Assembly (NCBI GenBank): GCA_052148295.1
Contig: JBKQIP010000101.1
Coordinates: 1 to 42,687 of the forward strand
Direction: 5' to 3'
DNA: 42,687 nucleotides
DNA from: Bog-473 sp052148295
GTDB taxonomy: Bacteria > Actinomycetota > Acidimicrobiia > Acidimicrobiales > RAAP-2
The position numbers and the translations under genes were made by a program. The notes beneath the pieces were generated by a model, which had not been told where the DNA came from, did not search any database, and saw only the letters and a list, made by a program, of their open reading frames with translations. This document shows, piece after piece, positions 32,240-40,748 of this stretch (its first letter is position 1; each line of letters opens with the position of its first letter).

Positions 32240-33865
32240 ATGCCGTCGCTCGAACGCAAGTGGTGGACCCTCATCGCGGTCTGTACCGCCATCTTCATGT
32301 TGCTGCTCGACATCACGGTCGTGAACGTGGCGCTGCCCGACATTCAACGGTCACTCCATTCGAGCTTTTCGGATCTGCAATGGGTGGTGGACGCCTACTC
32401 CCTGACCCTGGCCGCCTTCCTGCTCACCGCGGGCGTGGTGGGCGACATGTTCGGCCGCCGCATCGTCTTCGCCGTCGGGCTGGCCGTGTTCTCCGTCGCG
32501 TCATTGACGTGCGGCCTCTCCGTCTCGTCACTCATGCTCAACCTGTCCCGGGCCGTGCAGGGGGTGGGCGGCGCCATCATGTTCGCCACGTCCCTCGCCC
32601 TGATCGCCCAGGCCTTTCAGGGCCGGGACCGGGGCACCGCGTTCGGCATCTTCGGCGCGGTGACCGGAGGCGCCGTGGCCGTCGGGCCGCTGGTGGGCGG
32701 CGCCATCACCAGTGCCTTCGGTTGGCGCTGGATCTTCTTCGTCAACGTGCCCATCGGGGTGGTGGCCATCGTCATCACCCTGGCCAAGATCGTCGAGTCG
32801 CGGGACCCCAACACCCGGCGCATCGACTGGGTCGGGTTCGTGTCGTTCTCGCTCAGTCTCTTCATGCTGGTGTTCGCCCTCGTGCGGGGCAACGACGACG
32901 GGTGGTCCAGCGCGACCATCGTCAGCCTGTTCGTCGGTTCCGCCCTCTTCATGGCGATCTTCCTCTTCAACGAGGCACGGCGCAAGGACCCGATGCTCGA
33001 CCTCCACCTCTTCGAGCGACCCGCCGTCGTCGGTGTGTCGCTCGTCGCCTTCACCCTGGCGGCATCGATCTTCGCCATGTTCCTGTACCTGACGCTCTAC
33101 ATCCAGGACAACCTGGGGTACGGCCCGTTCCCGGCCGGCATCCGCTTCCTGCCCATCACCTTGCTGGCCTTCCTGGTGGCCCCGTTCGCCGGGCGCCTCA
33201 CCGTGCGGATGCAGTCGCGGTATCTCCTGGGGGTGGGCATGCTCTTCGTGACCATCGGCCTGCTGCTCATGACGGCGGTCAAACCCAGCTCGGCCTGGAC
33301 CATCCTCCTGCCCGGCTTCATCGCGGCCGGCATCGGCATCGGGATGGTCAACCCGGTGCTGGCCTCGGCGGCCATCTCGGTGGTGGAACCCCAGCGCAGC
33401 GGGATGGCCTCGGGCGCCAACAACACGTTCCGCCAGGTGGGCATCGCCACCGGGATCGGCGTCCTCGGCGCGCTCTTCGCCAGCCAGATCGTCTCCCATA
33501 CCTCGGCCGCCCTGCGACAGAGCGCGGTGGGGCGGCTGGTGCTGCACCAGGGCGGGTCCCGCCTGACGGCGGCCATGTCGTCCGGCGAGGTCCGCGTGGT
33601 GGCGAACCAGGCACCGCCCGCGGCCCGGGCCACGCTGCTTCGCGCCTATCACATCGGCTTCGCGACGACGCTGGACCATCTCATGGTCGTGGGGGCCATC
33701 GTGGCCTTCGTGGGCATGGTGGGTGCCTTCGCCCTGGTGCGCCAGCGCGACTTCGTGGTGCCCAGCGGCGGGGGCGGTCCCGGTGCGGGTGGCGGGACCG
33801 CCGCCGAGGCCGGGGCCGGGGCCGGGGCCGAAGCCGGGGCCGGGGCCGGGGCCGGGCATGCTTGA
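32240..33865 (+). CDS. MFS transporter, DHA2 (EmrB/QacA) type
   Basis: A 541-aa drug/proton antiporter with about 14 membrane spans. The first span WWTLIAVCTAIFMLLLDITV contains the D-x-T/V-V motif (LLDITVVNVALPDIQ), and GDMFGRRIVF is motif A. GGAITSAFGWRWIFFVNVP is motif C/D. The C-terminal tail is a Gly/Ala low-complexity run (AGAGAG) coded by GGGGCC repeats. ATG 32240 fits a leaderless promoter. It overlaps the next GNAT by 8 nt. Confidence 0.9.
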   Translation: MPSLERKWWTLIAVCTAIFMLLLDITVVNVALPDIQRSLHSSFSDLQWVVDAYSLTLAAFLLTAGVVGDMFGRRIVFAVGLAVFSVASLTCGLSVSSLMLNLSRAVQGVGGAIMFATSLALIAQAFQGRDRGTAFGIFGAVTGGAVAVGPLVGGAITSAFGWRWIFFVNVPIGVVAIVITLAKIVESRDPNTRRIDWVGFVSFSLSLFMLVFALVRGNDDGWSSATIVSLFVGSALFMAIFLFNEARRKDPMLDLHLFERPAVVGVSLVAFTLAASIFAMFLYLTLYIQDNLGYGPFPAGIRFLPITLLAFLVAPFAGRLTVRMQSRYLLGVGMLFVTIGLLLMTAVKPSSAWTILLPGFIAAGIGIGMVNPVLASAAISVVEPQRSGMASGANNTFRQVGIATGIGVLGALFASQIVSHTSAALRQSAVGRLVLHQGGSRLTAAMSSGEVRVVANQAPPAARATLLRAYHIGFATTLDHLMVVGAIVAFVGMVGAFALVRQRDFVVPSGGGGPGAGGGTAAEAGAGAGAEAGAGAGAGHA

Positions 33866-34514
33866 GCCGTTCGTCCTCGAGGGGACGCACGTGCGCCTCG
33901 AGCCGCTCGAGGTCCGGCACATCGAGCCCCTGGTGCGGGCCGCCTCGGAGGACCGGCGCAACTACCAGTGGACCTATACGCCCGAGGGGACCGAGCAGAT
34001 GACGGCCTATGTCCTCGACGCGTTGGACCAGGTCGCGGCGGGGGCCCACGTGGCCTTCGCCACGGTGCGGCTGGGCGGCGAGGGCGCCGAGGGCGCGGCG
34101 CAGGTGGTCGGTGCGACCCGGTTCTGCGAGATGTCCACCTGGCAGTGGCCTCCCGGCGCCACGCATCAGCGCCAGGGGGTCCCCGACGTGGTCGACATCG
34201 GGTTCACCTGGCTGGCCGGGTCGGCCCAGCGGTCACCGGTGAACACCGAGGCGAAGCTCCTCATGATGGGGCACGCCTTCGAGGTGTGGCGCGTCCATCG
34301 GATCGGGCTGCAGACCGACGTCCGCAACGCCCGGTCCCGGGCGGCCATCGAGCGCATCGGCGGTCAACTCGACGGGATCATGCGGGCCGATCGTCCCGGG
34401 TCGGACGACACGGTGCGCACCTCCGCCCGGTATTCCATCGTGGCCGCCGAATGGCCCGCGGTGCGGTGTCGCCTGCGGGACCGCCTGGGGGGCGGCTCAG
34501 GCCCGGTCGAGTGA
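33858..34514 (+). CDS. GNAT family N-acetyltransferase
   Basis: A 218-aa acetyltransferase_3-type protein. LEGTHVRLEPLEVRHIEPL is the family start, VDIGFTWLAGSAQRS resembles strand beta4, and QTDVRNARSRAAIERIG is motif B. The usual R-G-x-G-x-A loop is not obvious (QRSPVNTEAKLLMM takes its place), a known variation in this subgroup. ATG 33858 overlaps the MFS stop by 8 nt, so the genes are co-transcribed. Its end overlaps clpS by 18 nt. Confidence 0.8.
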   Translation: MLEPFVLEGTHVRLEPLEVRHIEPLVRAASEDRRNYQWTYTPEGTEQMTAYVLDALDQVAAGAHVAFATVRLGGEGAEGAAQVVGATRFCEMSTWQWPPGATHQRQGVPDVVDIGFTWLAGSAQRSPVNTEAKLLMMGHAFEVWRVHRIGLQTDVRNARSRAAIERIGGQLDGIMRADRPGSDDTVRTSARYSIVAAEWPAVRCRLRDRLGGGSGPVE

Positions 34515-34808
34515 GGCCGAGATCTTGCGCCGGTGGAGATCCCGCACCGCCGCCTCCGCCTCGTCCTTGGGGCGCACGGCGGCCACGGCCTTTCCCGTCC
34601 GGTGGATCTTCCAGGCCAGCTGATCCGCCCGCTCCACCGAGTGGTTGAAGATCTCCACGAAGGCCTCGATCACCGTTTGAAACGTCGTGACGTCGTCGTT
34701 CCACACGATGATCGCCCAGAGGTCCTCGGTGTCGAAGAAGGCATCGACGTCCCCGTCGTCGATGACCGGTCGGTCGAGGGTGGAAGGATGGTCGAAGATC
34801 AGGGTCAT
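34497..34808 (-). CDS. clpS: ATP-dependent Clp protease adaptor ClpS
   Basis: A 103-aa protein whose core WAIIVWNDDVTTFQTVIEAF and VERADQLAWKIHRTGKAVAA matches ClpS, including the N-D-D-x-T-T-F loop that binds N-degron residues and ClpA/ClpC. ATG 34808 is chosen over longer frames since a TACAAT -10 lies about 35 nt upstream. No clp protease gene is adjacent. Convergent with GNAT, divergent from the alcohol dehydrogenase. Confidence 0.88.
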   Translation of the reverse strand: MTLIFDHPSTLDRPVIDDGDVDAFFDTEDLWAIIVWNDDVTTFQTVIEAFVEIFNHSVERADQLAWKIHRTGKAVAAVRPKDEAEAAVRDLHRRKISASLDRA

Positions 34809-34857
34809 GGTGGCGGGCGGGGGGCAATTCGCGCCCCATCCATTGTAGTCCGTCCGA

Positions 34858-34863
34858 TAACGT
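34858..34863 (+). promoter_or_regulatory. -10 hexamer for a leaderless dehydrogenase mRNA
   Basis: TAACGT, then 6 nt, then ATG 34870. No Shine-Dalgarno is present before the ATG. Confidence 0.5.
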
Positions 34864-34869
34864 GCCGGC

Positions 34870-35913
34870 ATGCGCGCCACCGTCCTCAACGGCCCGAGGG
34901 ATGTCCGGGTGGAGGACGTGCCCGATCCGGTCCTCCCGGGCCCGAGCGGCGTGATCGTCACGGTCGAGCGCACGGCGATCTGCGGATCGGATCTGCACCT
35001 CTACCATGACGCGCCGACCGGGCCCGGGATCCATCTCGGGCACGAGGCCATCGGCACGGTGGCCGAGGTGGGCGGGGCCGTGCGCACGCTCGGGGTGGGC
35101 GACCGCGTGCTGGTGTCGGGCGTCATCGGGTGCGGGCTCTGTCGACCCTGCCTGGCCGGGCAGCCCAACGTCTGCCGGGCCGACCGGGCGGCCGCCTTCG
35201 GCACCGTTCCCGATCTCCCCGGCGGGCAGGCCGAAGCGCTGGCCGTGCCCTTCGCCGACGTCTTCACGCTTCCCATCCCCGACGGCGTGGCCGACGAGGA
35301 GGCCGTCCTCCTCACCGACATCCTTCCGACCGGGTACGTCGGGGCGGTGCGGGCCGACATCCGCGCCGGCTCCACCGTGGTCGTCGTGGGGCTCGGGCCG
35401 GTGGGCGTCATGGCTCTCCAGTGCGCCAAGTTGTTCGGACCGGCGCGCCTGCTGGCCGTCGACATGGTCCCCGAGCGGCTGGCCCGGGCCGAGCGGATGG
35501 GGGCCGAGCCCATCGACGCCGGCGTGGTTTCCGCATCGGCGCAGGTGCTCGAGGCCACCGGAGGCCGCGGCGCCGAGTCGGTCATCGAGGCGGTGGGGGC
35601 CGACGCCACGGTCCACGACGCCCTCCTCTGCGCGGCGCCCGGGGGCACGGTCTCGATCGTCGGGGTCAATCTGAACATGGAGCTCTCGTTCCCCATGGGC
35701 CTGGTGTTCCTGAGGAGCCTGACCCTGCGGACCATCTTCGCCCCCATTCCCGGCACCTGGTCGGCCCTGGTCCCCCTGGTGCAGGCCGGGCGCCTCTCCC
35801 TGGACGGGACGTTCACCCATCACATGGGCCTCAGCCAGGCCGCCGAGGCGTATCAGCTCTTCGACTCGCGGGGCGGCGGTGTCCTCAAGGTGCTGCTCGA
35901 CCCGAAGAACTGA
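34870..35913 (+). CDS. Zinc-dependent alcohol dehydrogenase
   Basis: A 347-aa medium-chain dehydrogenase. Catalytic zinc ligands are Cys38 (ICGSDLHLY) and His58-Glu59 (GHEAIG); structural zinc Cys are 88, 91, 94 and 102 (GCGLCRPCLAGQPNVC). The Rossmann motif VVGLGPVG (about 172-179) binds NAD(P). It resembles zinc-dependent dehydrogenases for polyols or alcohols; the substrate is not clear. Its 3' end overlaps the convergent membrane-protein gene by 61 nt. Confidence 0.9.
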   Translation: MRATVLNGPRDVRVEDVPDPVLPGPSGVIVTVERTAICGSDLHLYHDAPTGPGIHLGHEAIGTVAEVGGAVRTLGVGDRVLVSGVIGCGLCRPCLAGQPNVCRADRAAAFGTVPDLPGGQAEALAVPFADVFTLPIPDGVADEEAVLLTDILPTGYVGAVRADIRAGSTVVVVGLGPVGVMALQCAKLFGPARLLAVDMVPERLARAERMGAEPIDAGVVSASAQVLEATGGRGAESVIEAVGADATVHDALLCAAPGGTVSIVGVNLNMELSFPMGLVFLRSLTLRTIFAPIPGTWSALVPLVQAGRLSLDGTFTHHMGLSQAAEAYQLFDSRGGGVLKVLLDPKN

Positions 35914-37025
35914 GCCCCCTCGGGGTGCTCGGGTGTCCGGTTGCGCACACCGGGCCATTCGACCTCTCCCATCAAGGGCTGCGGGACCTGCCACGGCGCG
36001 GGCGGCGGCAAGGTCAACCGGGTGAGGGCGTCGACGATCGACTCGTAGTTGACCCGCCACCCCTGAAAGTGGCGCCATGACTCCTCGAGGTCGCGCTCGA
36101 GCGGGAAGTTCACATCCTCCAGGCGCCGGTAGCCCTCGGTGAACTCGTCACGGGTCAGCCTGGTCCCGGCGGTGGGGAGCGGGTCGCCGTCGTAGGGGAT
36201 CTTGAGCGCGCGGGCCATGGAGCGCAGGCACTTGATGCCCATGGTGAGACAGAGCCGCGCCTGGCGCGGCGCCTGCTCGGGACTGACGGCGTGATAGAGC
36301 GCCGCCGAGTCCATCATGGCGACCAGGCTCAGGAGCCACCCACGCGTCGGGACCGGCGAGCGGAAATAGATGAGCGCGGGATAGTTGGAGTGGCTCTCGG
36401 ACACGGCGGCCGCCCAGCGCTCCCACTCGGCGTAGAGCGGGGGGAGCTCGGCGATGTTGTCGAGCATGTGATGGCGGGCCAGGATCTCGGGGCCCCAGGC
36501 CGGCGTCCCCGACCGCGTGGCCAGCAAGGTGACCTGCGTCTCGCGGGTGGCGAACGCGTTGTAGAGGGCCGGCAGGTAGGCGATCTCGAGCGCCACCACC
36601 AGCAGGCCGGTGCCGGCCGCCACGATCTCCACCGTCTTGGCACCGGACGCGGCCGAGGTGGCGATGCCGAGCGTGAAGACCGAGGAGCCGGCGATCACCA
36701 TGGCCGAGCCCAGGTCCACCCCGCTGGTCCACCACACGATGAGCCCGAAGCCCACGATGAGGAGGACCAACCACGAGGCGAAGAGCGAGACCATGGCGGC
36801 CGGGCCGGCGAGCGACAGCAGCCGATCGCGCAGCTCGTACGTCGGGAGCCGGGGCACCACCTGGCGGGCCGTGCCGTTCAGCACGCGGCCGATGACCCGC
36901 ATCACCCGCGACGGCGTCACCCGGGGCACCACCAGGGCCGTGAAGACGCTGAGGGCCGTGCCGCCGATGATGACGATGCCCACGACGAGCGCGGCGGGGC
37001 GAAGGATCGTCTCCACGTTCGTCAT
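35853..37025 (-). CDS. Uncharacterised four-span membrane protein, channel-like
   Basis: A 390-aa protein from ATG 37025. N-terminal four spans (AALVVGIVIIGGTALSVFTA; MVSLFASWLVLLIVGFGLIV; MVIAGSSVFTLGIATSA; LLVVALEIAYLPALYNAF) have a two-pore-like plan, with VFTLGIAT where a selectivity-filter type loop could sit, but the TVGYG filter is absent. The C-terminal 190 residues are cytosolic and include ALIYFRSPVPTRGW, CLRSMARALKIPYDGDPLPT and a long charged region. I do not recognise the family with certainty; related proteins are common in actinobacteria. It converges on the alcohol dehydrogenase with a 61-bp overlap. Confidence 0.68.
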   Translation of the reverse strand: MTNVETILRPAALVVGIVIIGGTALSVFTALVVPRVTPSRVMRVIGRVLNGTARQVVPRLPTYELRDRLLSLAGPAAMVSLFASWLVLLIVGFGLIVWWTSGVDLGSAMVIAGSSVFTLGIATSAASGAKTVEIVAAGTGLLVVALEIAYLPALYNAFATRETQVTLLATRSGTPAWGPEILARHHMLDNIAELPPLYAEWERWAAAVSESHSNYPALIYFRSPVPTRGWLLSLVAMMDSAALYHAVSPEQAPRQARLCLTMGIKCLRSMARALKIPYDGDPLPTAGTRLTRDEFTEGYRRLEDVNFPLERDLEESWRHFQGWRVNYESIVDALTRLTLPPPAPWQVPQPLMGEVEWPGVRNRTPEHPEGAQFFGSSSTLRTPPPRESKS

Positions 37026-37048
37026 CCTGCCATGTGGCCGCCGGACGG

Positions 37049-37113
37049 GCTGCGGCCCCGGCCACCCGCTGCGGCCCCCGTCACCCGCTGCGGCCCCGGT
37101 CACCCGCTGCGGG
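37049..37113 (+). repeat. 3.5 tandem copies of a 19-bp unit
   Basis: Unit GCTGCGGCCCCGGTCACCC at 37049-37067, 37068-37086 and 37087-37105, then a half copy to 37113. It fills much of the 151-nt gap upstream of the membrane-protein start and beyond the carboxylase end. Copies differ at one to two positions. Confidence 0.85.
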
Positions 37114-37176
37114 TGGATCAGGTCAATCCGGTGGGCGCCACGACCGGGCACCACGACCGGACGGCCCGGACCGGGC

Positions 37177-39150
37177 TCAGGTCGGGGTCAGCGTGATCAG
37201 GAGATCGCCCACGTCGACCTGTTGACCGGCGGCGCAGGCGATCTCGGCCACGATGCCCGCGCCACCGGCCCGCAGGGTGTGCTCCATCTTCATGGCTTCG
37301 AGGACCACCAACCCGTCGCCGTCGGCCACCGCCTCGCCCTCCGCCACCAGGATCTTGGCGACGGCGCCGGGCAGCGGGGCCCGGCACTCCCCGGCCAGGC
37401 CACCCTGCACGTCCGGGTCGTCCTCGGTCCGGCGGGCGAAGGTCGACTGGCCCTCGGGCCCGTTCACCTCGGCCGCATGGGCACCGATCCGCACGTGGTA
37501 ACGCCGGCGCACGCCGTGCGCGGTCAGATCCACCGTGCCGTCGGCGACGGACGCGGTCCCCACCTCCACCCACTCGCACCCGCACTCGACGCTGGCGGTC
37601 CCGTCGAGCGCCGGGACGCGGACGGCGAGGGTGCCGCCCGCATCGGTCAGCTGGTCGGCATGCAGGGCGACGCCGACGTTGCGCCAACCGGGAGCCGGAA
37701 CCGGGACCAGGCTGCGCCGGGAGCGGTCGAGCAGGAGCGCGAAGCCCACGGCGGCGGCGTGGCGGTACCGCACCTCGTCGCTCAGCCGGGCCGCCCGCAG
37801 ATCGGGCCGGGAGTCGAGGTAATCGACACCGACGTCGCCGTCGGCGAACGCGCCGTCGGCCAGCACGGCGGCCAGCAGCGACCGGTTGGTCTCCAGCCCG
37901 TCCAGCTCGAGCGTGCGCACCGCCCGGAGCAGTTGCGCCGTCGCCACCCGGCGGTCGGCGGCATGGGCCATCACCTTGGCCACCAACGAGTCGTACGACG
38001 GCGAGACCACGCTGCCCGCCTCGATGGCCGCATCGGTGCGCAGTCCCGGGCCGCGGGGCCAGCCCACGTGGACCGCCGTGCCCGGCGTCGGCCGGTAGTC
38101 CTCGGCCGGTCGCTCGGCGCACAGGCGTGCCTCGATGGCGTGCCCCGTCGTCGTGACGGCCGCCTGCGAGAGCGCCAGCGGCAGGCCGGCGGCCACCCGG
38201 AACTGCAGAGCGACCAGATCGAGGCCGGTCACCAGCTCGGTGACCCCGTGCTCCACCTGGAGCCGGGTGTTCATCTCCAGGAAGTAGAACGCGTCGCCCT
38301 GGACCAGGAATTCCACCGTGCCCAGGCTCTGGTACGCCACGGACGAGGCGGCCGTCACCGCGGCGTGCCACATGGCGGCACGGGTGTCCGGGTCGACCAG
38401 GCTGGCCGGCGCCTCCTCCACCACCTTCTGGTGACGCCGCTGCACCGAGCACTCGCGGTCGAAGAGGTGCAGGAGCGTCCCGTGCTGGTCGCCCACCACC
38501 TGCACCTCGACGTGGCGGGGCGAGCGGAGGTACCGCTCCAGGAAGACCTCACCCGACCCGAAGGCGGCCGCGGCCTCGCGCTGGGCCGCCGTCACCGCGT
38601 CGCGGAGGTCTGCCGGTGCCCCGACCAGTCGCATGCCCCGCCCGCCCCCACCGGCCGAGGCCTTGACCAGCAGCGGGAAGCCGATGGGTGCCGCCGCCGC
38701 CGCCAGCTCGTCGTCGGACAGGCCCGCCGCCACCACGGCGCTCGGGAGGACGGGGACGCCGGCCGCGGCCACGGTCTCCTTGGCCCGGGCCTTGTGCCCC
38801 ATGACCCGCATGGCCTCGGGGGTGGGGCCCACCCACACGATGCCGGCGGCCCGACAGGCCTCGGGCAACGCCGGGTCCTCGGCGAGGAACCCGTATCCCG
38901 GGTGCAGGGCATCGGCGCCGGCGAGGCCCGCCGCCTCGACCAGCGCGTCGGCGCTCAGATAGGTCTGCTCCAGGGACCGCCCGGCCAGCGCGACGGCCAG
39001 GTCCGCCTCGGCGACGTGGGGGGACCCGTCGTCGTCGGGCGCGTAGACGGCCACGGCGTCCAGACCGGCATCGTGGGCGCCGCGGATGATGCGGCGGGCG
39101 ATCTCCCCCCGGTTGGCCACCAGGACCCGCCGCAGCGGTACCGCGGGCAT
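37177..39150 (-). CDS. Acyl-CoA carboxylase alpha subunit (biotin carboxylase-BCCP)
   Basis: A 657-aa protein. The biotin carboxylase N-terminus (RRVLVANRGEIARRIIRGAH), the ATP-grasp KASAGGGGRGMRLV and EMNTRLQVEHGVTE are complete. The C-terminal biotin carboxyl carrier domain has EAMKMEH, with biotin Lys621. It supplies CO2 to the carboxyltransferase coded just upstream. ATG 39150 overlaps that gene's stop by 1 nt (TGATG). The gene set suggests 3-methylcrotonyl-CoA or geranyl-CoA carboxylase over acetyl/propionyl-CoA. Confidence 0.9.
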   Translation of the reverse strand: MPAVPLRRVLVANRGEIARRIIRGAHDAGLDAVAVYAPDDDGSPHVAEADLAVALAGRSLEQTYLSADALVEAAGLAGADALHPGYGFLAEDPALPEACRAAGIVWVGPTPEAMRVMGHKARAKETVAAAGVPVLPSAVVAAGLSDDELAAAAAPIGFPLLVKASAGGGGRGMRLVGAPADLRDAVTAAQREAAAAFGSGEVFLERYLRSPRHVEVQVVGDQHGTLLHLFDRECSVQRRHQKVVEEAPASLVDPDTRAAMWHAAVTAASSVAYQSLGTVEFLVQGDAFYFLEMNTRLQVEHGVTELVTGLDLVALQFRVAAGLPLALSQAAVTTTGHAIEARLCAERPAEDYRPTPGTAVHVGWPRGPGLRTDAAIEAGSVVSPSYDSLVAKVMAHAADRRVATAQLLRAVRTLELDGLETNRSLLAAVLADGAFADGDVGVDYLDSRPDLRAARLSDEVRYRHAAAVGFALLLDRSRRSLVPVPAPGWRNVGVALHADQLTDAGGTLAVRVPALDGTASVECGCEWVEVGTASVADGTVDLTAHGVRRRYHVRIGAHAAEVNGPEGQSTFARRTEDDPDVQGGLAGECRAPLPGAVAKILVAEGEAVADGDGLVVLEAMKMEHTLRAGGAGIVAEIACAAGQQVDVGDLLITLTPT

Positions 39151-40748
39151 CAGTGCCGGACCACCCCGAAGACCCCGGTACCGGCCACCGGGCCCGAGTG
39201 CACCGCGGTCAGGGCGATGGCCAGGACGGTCCGGGTCTGCCGCGGGTCGATGATGCCGTCGTCCCACAGGCGACCGGTGGCGAATTGCGCCGTCGACTCC
39301 CGCTCGATCTGCGCCTCGGTCTCGGCGCGCAGCTCGTCGTCGGCCGCCGCGTCGAAGGAGCGTCCGGCGGACTCGGCCGCATTGCGCCGCACGATGGAGA
39401 GCACGCCGGCCAGCTGCTTGGGCCCCATGACGGCGATGCGGTGATTGGGCCAGGTGAAGACGAAGCGGGGGTCGTAGGCCCGCCCGGCCATGGCGTAGTT
39501 GCCGGCGCCATAGCTGGCGCCCACCATGAGGGTGAGGTGGGGCACGGTGGAGTTGGACACGGCGTTGATCAACTTGGCCCCGTCCTTGATAATCCCGCCC
39601 TGTTCGTACCGCGTCCCCACCATGAAGCCGGTGATGTTCTGCAGGAAGAGGATGGGAGTGTCGGTGCGATTGCAGAGCTGGATGAACTGGGCGCCCTTCT
39701 GGGCCTCCGGCGAGAAGAGGATCCCGTTGTTGGCCACGATCCCCAGCGGGTACCCGCCGAGCGAGGACCACCCGCACACCAGCTGCGCCCCGTAGGACGC
39801 CTTGAACTCCTCGAAGCGGGACCCGTCCACCACCCGGGCCACGATCTCGCGCACGTCGAACGGCACGCGCACGTCCACCGAGGCAATCCCGAGGAGCTCT
39901 TCGGGCGGGTAGAGGGGCGGGTCGGGGGGAGCGGACGGTCCGGGGCCGAGGCGGGTCCAGTGCAGGTGCGCCACGATCCCGCGGGCCAGGCGGAGGGCGT
40001 CGGCCTCGTCGCGGGCCAGGTAGTCGCACAGCCCCGAGGTGCGGGCGTGCATGCGCGCCCCGCCCAGCTCCTCCTCGTCGGCGTCCTCGCCGATCGCCAT
40101 CTTGACCAGCGGCGGGCCGCCGAGGAACACCCGGGCCCGGCCGTCCACCATGACCGTGTAGTCGCTCATCCCGGGGAGGTAGGCGCCGCCGGCGGTCGAG
40201 GACCCCAGGACCACGCACACGGAGGGGATGCCCTGCGCCGACAACTGCGTCAGGCGGCGGAACTGCTCGCCGCCCGGCACGAAGACGTCGGCCTGGCGGG
40301 GCAGGTCCGCGCCTCCGGATTCGACCAGGATCACCACGGGGAGGCGGTTGGCCTCCGCCACGTCCATGGCCCGGAGGAGCTTCTTGATGGTGGTCGGGCT
40401 CGTGGTGCCGCCACGGACCGTGGGGTCGCTGGCGATGACCAGGCATTGGGTGTGGGAGATCTCGGCCAGGGCGACGACGACCCCGCCGCCGACGGGATCG
40501 CCCGTCTCGAGGCCGGCCAGCGGGCACAGCTCGAGCACGGGCGTGCCCGGGTCGACCAGCGCCTCCAGCCTCTCCCGCACCATCATCTTGTGGCGCGCCC
40601 GGTGCCGCTCGACGTACTGGGGGCCCCCGCCGCCCAGCAGGCCCTCGTGCAGGGCGCGCACGTCCTCGACCATGGCCGTCATGGCGGCCGCATTGGCCAC
40701 GAACTCGTCGTCGGTGACGTGCAGATGTGAGGCCAGGGGGACGCTCAT
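39150..40748 (-). CDS. Acyl-CoA carboxylase beta subunit (carboxyltransferase)
   Basis: A 532-aa carboxyl transferase. ERHRARHKMMVRERLEALVD begins the CoA-binding half; GGTTSPTTIKKLLRAMDVAE, GGAYLPGMSDYTVMV and VFLGGPPLVKMAIGEDADE follow, then the C-terminal half with FLQNITGFMVGTRYEQGGII and GASYGAGNYAMAGRAY. The pattern matches MCC/GCC beta chains (LiuB or AtuC) that carboxylate branched enoyl-CoA. ATG 40748 overlaps the crotonase stop (ATGA). Forms a complex with the alpha chain coded next. Confidence 0.9.
   Translation of the reverse strand: MSVPLASHLHVTDDEFVANAAAMTAMVEDVRALHEGLLGGGGPQYVERHRARHKMMVRERLEALVDPGTPVLELCPLAGLETGDPVGGGVVVALAEISHTQCLVIASDPTVRGGTTSPTTIKKLLRAMDVAEANRLPVVILVESGGADLPRQADVFVPGGEQFRRLTQLSAQGIPSVCVVLGSSTAGGAYLPGMSDYTVMVDGRARVFLGGPPLVKMAIGEDADEEELGGARMHARTSGLCDYLARDEADALRLARGIVAHLHWTRLGPGPSAPPDPPLYPPEELLGIASVDVRVPFDVREIVARVVDGSRFEEFKASYGAQLVCGWSSLGGYPLGIVANNGILFSPEAQKGAQFIQLCNRTDTPILFLQNITGFMVGTRYEQGGIIKDGAKLINAVSNSTVPHLTLMVGASYGAGNYAMAGRAYDPRFVFTWPNHRIAVMGPKQLAGVLSIVRRNAAESAGRSFDAAADDELRAETEAQIERESTAQFATGRLWDDGIIDPRQTRTVLAIALTAVHSGPVAGTGVFGVVRH

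Noticed and set aside
36610..39444. 944-aa open frame on the plus strand
   Set aside because: Antisense to the membrane-protein and carboxylase genes; the amino-acid content (His, Arg and Gly rich) is that of a shadow frame.
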